Of a stretch of 64,000 nt of DNA, positions 55,930 to 64,000 are shown in pieces. Source of the stretch: Schistocerca nitens. Lineage: Eukaryota; Arthropoda; Insecta; Orthoptera; Acrididae. The first letter of the stretch is position 1, and every line of letters begins with the position of its first letter. The stretch covers positions 182,643,548 to 182,707,547 of the forward strand of contig NC_064618.1 of assembly GCF_023898315.1 (NCBI RefSeq), written 5' to 3'. The position numbers and the translations under genes were made by a program. Under the pieces are notes generated by a model. That model did no database searches. It had not been told where the DNA came from and saw nothing but the letters and a program-made list of their open reading frames with translations.

Positions 55930-56890
55930 ATGTCTCTTAGTTATTGCTCAGTGCTGAATTGGGTTGAGCGTTCTATCACACAGTTTTCGAATTTTGAGTT
56001 GGCAGAGCTAGAGGAGCAACGCGTCTGCATTAAATTTTGCGCGAAACTCAAGAAGACCTTTGCAGAGACACACCAAATGATACAGGAAGTCTACGATGAT
56101 GAGTGCTTAAGCAGTATTCGAAGTTATGAATGGTTCACACGGCTTAAAAATGGACGGACGGAAGTTAAAGATGATCCTCGTTGAGGACGCCCTTCGAGGT
56201 CTACCACCGACGCTCATGTCACGAACGTGAACGAAATTGTGCGTGCCAATGGAAGACGATTGCCCTAGAGATTGCAGAAGAATGTAACATTACAGTCGGA
56301 TCATGTCAGGAAATCCTGACATAGTATCTGGTGACGCTTCGTGTTGCCGCCAAGTTCGTCCCACAGCTCACCAGTCAAGACCAAAAAGACCTTCGCCTCG
56401 CAATCTGTGAAGAGCTTTTGGATGGCGCAAATGAGAATCATAATTGGTGATGATACATGGGTCTACGGTTGTGATGTTGAGAACAAGATTCAGTCTTCAC
56501 AATGGGTTTGGAAAGGTTCTCCGAGATCAGAAATAAGCTTGTCAGGTCAGGTCAATGTCGAAACCATGCTGATAGTTTTCTTTGACTTTGAAGGATTAGT
56601 TCATCATGAATTCGGGCCACAGAGACAAACTGTTACTCGATGGTACTATTGGGACGTGTTGCGTCGCCTGCAAGAAAATGTGAGAAGGAAACGGCCAGAA
56701 ATGTGGCGAGAAATTACATGACTGTTGCATCACGATACCACACCCCCGCCTTCATAGCTGTTGCTGCTTAACTGTTGTACAAAAAACAAAATCATTGTGC
56801 TATCTCATCCTCCGTGCTTTCCAGATCTGGCTCCTGCGGACGTATTTTTTATTTCCAGAGTTGCAAACGCCGTTGAAGGGACGAAGATTT
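55930..56890 (+). pseudogene. Mariner transposase (N-terminal through third Asp)
   Basis: The first frame (55930-56184) has ELEEQRVCIKFCAKLKKTFA and SYEWFTRLKNGRTEVKDDPR, the mariner DNA-binding part, then a stop before GRPSRST. The second (56341-56721) has IIGDDTWVYGCDVENK with the first Asp and MLIVFFDFEGLVHHEF. LLHHDTTPPPS (about 56722) holds the second Asp and FPDLAPADVFF (about 56820) the third. Several stops and shifts. The remaining C-terminus is displaced by the Tc1 insertion to 58289-58440. Confidence 0.88.
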
Positions 56891-57978
56891 ACACTGCTGG
56901 CCACCGTAAATGCAACACCAAGAAAGACAAGAGGTAGCACAACAAGATTTATTTTGTAGATAACATGTTGACCAAGTATCAAATGATTACGTTTACAGAC
57001 GTCTGTGACATGTGGTTCCTGCCAGAAGCAGTAGCCAGAGTAGCCGCCATTGTTGGAGATCACCGCTACCACACGTCTCGGCATTGAGTCAAAGAGACGT
57101 TGGATGTGTTCCTGGGGTACAGCAGCCCAAGCAGCTTCCACACGTTGCCAAAGATCATCTGGTGTGGCAGCTGGGGACGTAATCTGGGTCACTCGTTGAG
57201 CAACCATGGACCACATGTTTTCTGTCGGCGAAAGATCCGGAGAGCGAGCCGGCCAGGGAAGCAATTCAATCTGGTTATTGACGAAGAACCTTTGGACAAT
57301 GCGTGCCACGTGTGGTCGCGCGTTATCCTGTTGAAATATGGCTGTGGCCGAGCCCTGAAAGTAAGGAAGGACAACTGGCTCCAGCACCTCGGATATGTAG
57401 CGCCGGCTATTTAAAGTGCCGGCAATGCGTACTAGAGGCGTGCGAGAGTAATATCCAATACCGCCCCATACCATAATACCCGGTGCAAGACCAGTGTGGC
57501 GGTGCATAATGCAGCTGTCCAGCATCCTCTCTCCACGGTGTCTACACACTCGAATCCGACCATCGTGGTGCTGCAGACAGAAGCGTGCCTCGTCAGTAAA
57601 GGCAACGTCATTCCATTCTGCCGTCCACATCCGTCTGTCATCACGGAGACGTCTGTGGTTCTGCGTCAATGGCTGACGAAGCAATGGACGTCTTGCGGAC
57701 AGACCACTCTGCTGTAAACGGCGTCGAATGGTACGCGCAGACACTGGATGATGCGTTACAGACGCAATGTGCTGTGCTATGGTTCGGGATGTCACTGAGC
57801 GATCCTTCACTGCCATGCGCACAATTTGCCTATCAGCACGTGCAGTGGTGCACCGAGGTGAATGCGATCGACCACGTCGGTCCGTCGTACCCTCCTGCAT
57901 CCAACGGTCACATATCCGCATTACAGTTGTTTGGTTTCGTCTAACACGACTAGCGATTCTCTGTATGATAATCCACAA
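56800..57978 (-). CDS. Tc1-like DDE transposase (DD34E), N-terminal frameshift
   Basis: A 392-codon frame includes a second helix-turn-helix block (VRRNQTTVMRICDRWMQEGT), first Asp in FTDEARF (about 129), second in FQQDNARPH (218) and Glu in SPDLSPTENMW (253). The 34 residues between them give the Tc1 DD34E signature. The native N-terminus, MPRRQQRTSFDQVSEFDRGR (58055 downwards), is in another frame, joined by a small frameshift near 57950. The frame has no stop inside the element. It reads through the TIR (GVAFTVASSV) and ends at 56800 in the host mariner. All three catalytic residues are present; the frameshift should prevent a full-length product. Confidence 0.93.
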   Translation of the reverse strand: MWIIIQRIASRVRRNQTTVMRICDRWMQEGTTDRRGRSHSPRCTTARADRQIVRMAVKDRSVTSRTIAQHIASVTHHPVSARTIRRRLQQSGLSARRPLLRQPLTQNHRRLRDDRRMWTAEWNDVAFTDEARFCLQHHDGRIRVCRHRGERMLDSCIMHRHTGLAPGIMVWGGIGYYSRTPLVRIAGTLNSRRYISEVLEPVVLPYFQGSATAIFQQDNARPHVARIVQRFFVNNQIELLPWPARSPDLSPTENMWSMVAQRVTQITSPAATPDDLWQRVEAAWAAVPQEHIQRLFDSMPRRVVAVISNNGGYSGYCFWQEPHVTDVCKRNHLILGQHVIYKINLVVLPLVFLGVAFTVASSVNLRPFNGVCNSGNKKYVRRSQIWKARRMR

Positions 57979-58286
57979 TCTCGGTAAGCCACTATCCTTC
58001 CTCTGTCGAACTCGGATACTTGATCAAAAGATGTTCGCTGTTGTCTACGAGGCATAACTGATCGACTTGTGAAACAACCACAAGGTAAACACACGTGCCG
58101 AACGTACACTCGTCGAAATCGCCAAGCCTTAAATGACGCTATGAGGTGGCGCCACAGGCGCGCGTGATGTGCGTCTGCGCTGAAATTCTAATCAGTTGCA
58201 TATCTCATCGCTGCAAACCCATGGTGTAAATTTCACTTGATTCGGATGCTTCCTTCAGGGTGTTGCATTTACGGTGGCCAGCAGTG
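56892..58286 (-). mobile_element. Tc1-like transposon, complete ends, nested in mariner
   Basis: TA at 56890-56891 and 58287-58288. Perfect-looking TIRs CACTGCTGGCCACCGTAAAT then GCAACACC at both ends. Length 1395 bp. The best-preserved DNA transposon in the window. Confidence 0.95.
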
Positions 58287-58565
58287 TACAACGATATACG
58301 AAATAAAAGAAAATTCGCAGACGGCGCTTAGCGCTACCCAGCACGAGGCGTACCAAACTGCTTCCGGAAGTGGAAACGGCGTTGGGAGCGGTGCATCAAT
58401 TGTGGAGGAGAGCATTTCGAAGGAGACCATGCACAATAAGTGAAAGGTAAGTGTAGAACAATTTTGTGAACAAACTTTCGCAACTTACTCAAAGAACATC
58501 GTAGTTTGAACGATTCCGTGTCTGCCATGACAACGGACCTACGGGATGCTATATGCTACATATTA

Positions 58566-59227
58566 CGAGGGCTGTGCAGAAAGTAAGTTCCGATCGGTCG
58601 CGAGATGGAAACCACTGGGAATATGCGGTAAAGCTTTGCACAGGTGTGTTGGGCAGTGTCTCTAGTATGGCCGTCGATCGTGTCGCGTCGCTCTTTTCAG
58701 TTTTGAGTGAACAGTGATCACATAAAGATGCGTAGGGAATAGCGTCTCCCACCAAGTATGAGGGCCTGGTTAGAGATTTCGCCTGTGTCATGCAGCCCAC
58801 ATAACACATTCTGTCGTGCAGTTCCTTCTTTATGCGAATTCTCGGCCGCACTCTGCAGGGGCAATAAAGACGCTCCTGCAGAGTTTCCGATGAGAAGTGT
58901 TTGATCACCCGTAATACAGTCCGTAATTGGCTCCCCCTGAGTCTCATCTCTGCTCTCAAGAACCGCTGGCTATGAATACAAAATTTTTCCACAGACAACG
59001 AGCTGCTGACCAGTGCAGATAACTGACCGAAAGCACAGGCGGCTGCTTTCTACGACAAGGATATTGGAAAGTGGATACAACACTATGACAAAACTCGAAG
59101 TTGGAGCGGCGACTATGTAGAGAAGTAGGTGGAAGGTGTACGTGACTGTTGCAAATGAAACGTTTCTGGTTTTCACTGTGGGTTCCATTTCGTGACCGAT
59201 CGGAACTTAGTTTCCGGACAACCCTCG
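58566..59227 (+). mobile_element. Short mariner derivative (662 bp)
   Basis: TA-flanked (58564-58565 and 59228-59229). Termini CGAGGGCTGTGCAGAAAGTA and, reversed, CGAGGGTTGTCCGGAAACTA; both continue AGTTCCGATCGGTC. The interior keeps the last part of a mariner transposase on the plus strand (RNTVRNWLPLSLI for the third-Asp region; KAQAAAFYDKDIGKWIQHYD; GDYVEK stop at 59129). The N-terminal half is gone. Non-autonomous. Confidence 0.9.
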
Positions 59228-59229
59228 TA

Positions 59230-59695
59230 TATATACTCGTTCAGTTATAAATGTAGAACACAATTTGTACATCTTATTCAGGAGAGCAGAGGAACCTCGT
59301 TGAAAATTTAAGAAGTGGCACAGATATAAGAGCGAGTTTCACAAGTACTGAACAACCAAACACACCTGCCATTGTAGTCGTTTGCTGATTATTTAGTGTC
59401 TTTCATTAACTTTAATTATGGGGTAGCTGTATAATTTTACTTATCACTTCTTATAATTCGTTACATTTTGTTTTCGTATCCACTCATTCTCACTTTCCTT
59501 CCACCCTATCCTCTCCACCTCTCCCTTTTATTTCTCTTCCCCTCTCCATTTTAGTTTTCCTTTCCAGGCCCCTCGCAGACCATCCTCCCTCCATCCTCCC
59601 ATCATCTTCTGCGTACCTCCCCACGTACCTTTCTCTTACGTACTACTGGTGTACGTCAGAACCTTGTTCTTAGAGTATGTATTTTATATACCTTT
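59230..59695. other. Unassigned, CT-rich in part
   Basis: A pyrimidine-rich stretch lies at 59480-59640. No gene recognised. Confidence 0.4.
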
Positions 59696-60840
59696 TATAG
59701 AGAACTTCTAGTGATCTTCATAGATTTTAAGAAGGCGTAAGACTGCATCCACCGGGAGGGCCTGAGGAACTGCCTAGTTTGGAATACCTAAGAAACTCGT
59801 CAGCCTAGTTAGCATTTGTCTCACTGATTCGAAAGGCAAAGTGAGGCTCAGGAACCAGCTCACGGAGAGATTTAATATAAACACGGGGTTGAGAGAAGGA
59901 GATGGTGTGTCACCGGTGTTGTTCAACCTGACACTTGAAAAGATAATGAGAGACGTCTCTCGTAAAAGCTTCGAGGATATAGAGGTAGGGGGTGAGAAAA
60001 TCACACATCTCGCGTTTGCTGATGATGTGGCCCTGTTGTCCAGATCTAAGGAGAAACTAATGCGGATGTGTAAAAGCGTGGAGGCGGAAGCAAGCAAAAT
60101 TTGACTCCTTGTGAATGAATCAAAAACGGAATATCTGGTGATGAGCAGGACTCACTCCAGCCTTTGATAGTCGGAAACCGATCTTACCAAAGAGTTCGTG
60201 AATTAAAATATCTGGGGGTAATCTTTGCAGAAGGCGCAGCATGTGAAGCAGAAATTAAAGCGAGAATCCAAGCCTCTAACCAATCATATGATCATATTTT
60301 GGTCTCATTCAACTTCTTACATCGCGTGGCATCTAGAGGAATTTCAAACTCCAGCTGTATAAAAGAAGAATGATTCAACCCGTAGTACTGTATGGTTGTG
60401 AAACTTGGAGTGTCCGGAAAAAAGACTTGAACAATATTCTTGTTTTTGAGCGGAAAGTCTTAAGGAAGATCTTTGATACGGTACAAGATCAGATCACTGG
60501 AGAATGGAGGATCAGACATAATTCATAACTACACGAAATGTACAACAGACCAAACATTGTAGGACTGATGAGAACTAATCGCCTTGTATGGGTGGGACAT
60601 GTCGGTCGGATGGATAAATGCCAATGGCCTTTGAAAGCTATGGATTATACTCCCTGTGGAAGACACCCACTAGGTAGACCAAAGAGGAGATGGAGGGATG
60701 GAATCCATGAGAACTTGCTGCAGATTGCAATAGAGAACGATTGGAGCCACGAGGCACAAAACAGAACCCAATGGTGGAGGAACCTTACAGCAGCGCGCGG
60801 TCCCCTGGGCCTGATCGTGTTAAGTAATGTAACTAAGTAG
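59696..60840 (+). pseudogene. RTE-type LINE reverse transcriptase fragment, second lineage
   Basis: Starts inside motif A (FIDFKKA, stop, DCIHREGL, about 59720). RLRNQLTERFNINTGLREGD and GVSPVLFNLTLEKIMRDVSR follow (motif B), then ITHLAFADDVALLSRSKEKL (motif C FADD intact, about 60001-60060). YLGVIFAEGA and a C-terminal block NRLVWVGHVGRMD with GRPKRRWRDG (60538-60840) complete it. Three frames are needed, so it is inactive. It is 5'-truncated. It differs clearly from the other RTE copies and belongs to a separate RTE-like group. Confidence 0.88.
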
Positions 60841-61037
60841 TACTTTGTATAATAGTAAAATATAATGGAGTATTAGCATATTTATATTTTTAGCGTTGTC
60901 TATGGCAAGACATCTACATTTCCTAACCATTCTGTATACGAGTCCCAAGGTCCAATCAGCGCACTGCTTTCTTGGAACCTCACAGTAATAGATGGCGCTC
61001 AAGCCTTGCGCTCTTGTTCTCATCCGCGCACTACGCC

Positions 61038-61237
61038 AAATGGTTCAAATGGCTCTGAGCACTATGCGACTTAACTTCTGAGGTCATCAGTCGCCTAGAA
61101 CTCAGAACTAATTAAACCTAACTAACCTAAGGACATCACACACATCCATGCCCGAGGCAGGATTCGAACCTGCGACCGTAGCGGTCGCCCGGTTCCAGAC
61201 TGTAGCGCCTAGTACCGCACGGCCACTCCGGCCGGCT
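61038..61237 (-). mobile_element. SINE, family I, with TSD
   Basis: Perfect 11-bp TSD CGCACTACGCC at 61027-61037 and 61238-61248. Complete head with GCAGGTTCGAATCCTGCCTC on the minus strand and complete tail. Confidence 0.95.
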
Positions 61238-61502
61238 CGCACTACGCCGGTTTACAGTGTTTAGTGATCTGCTGTTACCTGAACTCCGTACGTTCGTCAC
61301 GGAGACTAAAACGTCCTTCAACCCAGGATGCCTTATTCCTATGCGGACCGAATGTTCATTCCGCACACACGTATATAGCATCATTTTCAGGTAAGTGCCG
61401 TCCTTAGATAGTTTTACCTACGTGTTGTTTTGGATGGTGAGAAATTTCGTCTCGTACAAACTTTCAATTTAGGAACATACCTACCATGTCTTATGATATA
61501 TA

Positions 61503-62710
61503 CACTATGTGATCAAAATTATCCGGACACAAACAAAAATATACGTTTTTCATATTAGGTGCAGTGTGTTGCCACCTACAGACAGGTACTACTTATCAGA
61601 AACCTCACTTGTCATTAGGCATCGCGAGAGAGCAGAATGGAGCGCTCTGCTGAACTCAAGAACTTCGAAAGTGGACAGATGATTGGGTGTCACTTGTGTC
61701 ATACGTCTGTAGGTCGACTGTTTCTGATGTGATTGTGAAGTGAATACGTGAAGGAACACGTATAGCACAAAACGTACAGGCCGACCTCGTCTGTTGACTG
61801 ACAGAGACCGCCGACAGTTGAAGAGAGTTGTAATGTGTAATAGGCAGACTTCTATCCAGGCCATCACACAGGAATTTCAGACTGCATCAGGATTCGATAC
61901 AAGTACTATGACAGACGGGAGGTGAAAAAATTTGGATTTCATGGTCGAGCAGCGGCTGCTCATAAGCCACACATCACGCAGGAAAATGCCAAACGACGCC
62001 TCGCTTGGTGTGAGGAGCGCAAACATTGGACGATTGAACGGTGGAAAAAACGTTGTGTGGAGTGACGAATCACGGTACACGATGTGGCGATCCAATGGCA
62101 GGGTGTGGGTATAGCGGATTTCCGGTGGACGTCATCTGCCAGCGTGTGCAGTGCCAACAGTAAAATTCGGAGGCGGTGGTGTTACGGTGTGGTCGTGTTT
62201 TTCATGGAGGGGGCTTGTACCTCTTGTTTCGCGTGACACTATCACAGCACAGGGATACATTGATGTTTTAAGCACCTTCTTGCTTCCCACTGTTGAAGAG
62301 CAATTCAGGGATGGCGATTGCATCTTTCGATCGAGCACCTGTTCACTATGCATGGCGTGTGACGGAGTAGTTACACGACAATAACATCCCTGTAATGGAC
62401 TGGCCTCCATAGAGTCCTGATCTGAACCCTACAGAACACCTTTGGGATCTTTTAGAACGGCGACTTCGTGCCAGGCCTTACCGACCGACATCGATACCTC
62501 TCCTCAGGGCATCACTCCGTGAAGAATGGGCTACCATTCACCAAGAAACCTTCCAGCACCGGACTGAACGTATGCTTGCGAGAATGGAAGCTGTCATCAA
62601 GGCTAAGGGTGGCCCAACACCACATTTAATTCCAGCATTACCGATGGAGGGAGCCACAAACATGTAAGTCATTTTTAACCAGGTGTCCGGATGCTTTTGA
62701 TCGCATAGTG
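61503..62710 (+). mobile_element. Tc1-like transposon, complete ends, decayed gene
   Basis: TA at 61501-61502 and 62711-62712. TIRs CACTATGTGATCAAAATTAT at left and, reversed, CACTATGCGATCAAAAGCAT at right, both then CCGGACAC. On the plus strand the transposase starts near MERSAELKNFESGQMIG (61637). It continues AKRRLAWCEERKHWTIERWK, then first Asp WSDESRYT with MWRSNGRVWV (about 62060-62110), and an EHLWDLLERRL-type catalytic Glu region (about 62435). The second Asp region is unreadable. Many stops. Confidence 0.92.
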
Positions 62711-62712
62711 TA

Positions 62713-64000
62713 TGTATTATCCATAAAGGGAGTGGTAGACACAGATGTATTCTCCGCTGTCATCTCAGTATTCAGATGTTCAACAGGCTATACGGTTTCC
62801 TGTTACCGCATGTGAGTCCGACATCACTGTTTTAGTTATTATTTCTTTTGAATCGATTTATAGCTCCTGTTGCACCTTCCTCGTCATTACTTTCGTAACA
62901 CCTTTGTTTTAGGAAGGTCTGGCGCTCCCCGAACATAAATTACCACCAATTATTGGCTTTATTAAGTTTGACTACCGTTGGTGGTTGCGACAGTTAGTGC
63001 TTGTGATTGGTCATCTTATGTACACTCTTCTATGAAGTATTCGATACCATTCTTTTACGTATTATACGATACACATTTCACAGTACAGCAAACTATTAAA
63101 ATAGAACCTTTAGTGTTCTGTATTGTATCAAGTGACATTGTACACAAGATATATTAGACGTAACACAGCTATTTAATCAGCTACCCTTCATTTAAATACA
63201 ATTAAAAAGAATTTTTAATTTGTGGAAAAGCATTTTACTGTAAACATCAATTTACAGAAAAACTAATAATTTAATGTGTGTAACTATCAGCCTATAATCA
63301 TGTAGAAATTTTAGTGTTAAAATCAGTTCAGACATCGATTGGGATATTAATTCTCAAAATTCAATTATTTCATGAGACGTGAAAATTAATGTTTTGCATA
63401 TATTTGGGGCTAATTGATGCACTGAAAGGTACGATCTGCATAAACTCAAATCACATTCGTTATAATTAATTCTGTAATTACGAGTTTTAGAAATGTCACA
63501 AACAAACTATTATTTCGATCACTTTGTCAAAGCGAGATTATTACGTAAAATTTGAATCTGAAAATGTATTTCTGCATTATGTAAACTACTGCAAAATACG
63601 TTAGCATCAAAATTCCTGTTGTAGCAAACGAGGTATTAATTATTTTGTATCAAGTACTGTTAGTCATATTTCTCAAGCAGAATTTCGATATTAAATTTGA
63701 ATCAATTTTAGAAATCATATTTGTTATAATCAGTTATTTACTGTCTTCAAAATGGTAACCGTAATTTATTATGAAACAACCGATTTGAATTGTGACTCAT
63801 TTAATGTGACTTTGTTAAACAATACTTTCAAAGACCTTGTACTGTTGAGAAAGTACAAAAGCAGTGAGTGTAAGAGCTCGTGACTCGCAGCAGAGTGGCA
63901 ATAATGTGACAGAAGAGTGACTGTTGTTTCCAGTTAGATCTGTAACGTCAGTTTCTTTGAGGTGTGCATTGCACAAATGTTCTGGAACAATATAAACAGT
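62713..64000. other. AT-rich unassigned sequence to window end
   Basis: Strongly AT-rich with no open frame of note, no SINE and no TIR. Confidence 0.4.

Larger units (their letters stand above)
55803..58450 (+). mobile_element. Mariner transposon interrupted by a Tc1-like element
   Basis: Left TIR CGAGGTCTGTTCAAAAAATT after TA at 55801-55802. Coding runs 55930-56890, stops at the Tc1 insertion, and the C-terminus resumes after 58288 (FRKWKRRWERCINCGGEHFE near 58368-58428). The right TIR is not found, so the 3' end is lost or decayed; the end coordinate is approximate. Confidence 0.85.

Noticed and set aside
58549..58998. 149-codon minus-strand frame
   Set aside because: It runs across a mariner TIR and antisense to its transposase remnant, so it is a chance frame.

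Overview
The window looks like noncoding chromosomal DNA from a grasshopper or locust (Schistocerca-like). The organism call rests on recognition, not on a search. The abundant roughly 200-bp tRNA-derived SINE, the RTE, CR1-like and Penelope-like retroelements, and the dense mariner/Tc1 relics match what I know of locust genomes. I found no host protein gene, no canonical tRNA or rRNA gene, no CRISPR array and no operon. Nearly everything I can name is a transposable element (TE), usually broken and often nested in another.

Layout. 1-8 kb: a decayed CR1/jockey-type LINE (1.46-3.95 kb), then a cluster of SINEs and two inverted copies of an unnamed dispersed repeat. 9.6-10.5 kb: a mariner whose 3' end has been duplicated in inverted orientation. 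11.4-13.1 kb: a recent 5'-truncated RTE insertion with an open 550-codon frame. 14.2-15.1 kb: a Penelope-like element (PLE) tail folded back on itself. 15.07-17.9 kb: an internally deleted Tc1-like element carrying a 1.56-kb solo LTR and a SINE. 18.8-20.2 kb: a split mariner.

21.17-40.50 kb is the most striking structure: a giant inverted repeat. Its arms (21174-26058 and 35842-40501, about 4.7-4.9 kb) are nearly identical and share a SINE with the same target-site duplication (TSD). They enclose about 9.8 kb. The spacer holds a near-full-length RTE LINE (27.97-31.44 kb) inside a mariner-like transposon (27.94-32.13 kb), a decayed L1/Tx1-like LINE tail (32.5-33.9 kb), and a SINE inserted in a SINE (34.97-35.36 kb). 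The RTE carries a 41-codon in-frame duplication of its catalytic RT motif A and has a tRNA-like 5' leader.

40.5-48.3 kb: Tc1-like elements, two fold-back elements whose ends carry a hammerhead-ribozyme-like core, a decayed RTE, and a 759-bp solo LTR with a 5-bp TSD. 48.3-53.5 kb is largely unassigned. 53.7-59.2 kb: two SINEs, then a three-layer nest (Tc1-like element in a mariner, that mariner at the GIY-YIG start of a PLE), then a short mariner derivative. 59.7-62.7 kb: another RTE-type LINE fragment, a SINE and a decayed Tc1 element. The final 1.3 kb is AT-rich and unassigned.

The elements do not form a pathway. Their relations are parasitic and historical: LINE machinery moves the SINEs, and DNA transposons land at TA sites in older elements. 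Insertion order can be read directly from TSDs and interruptions.
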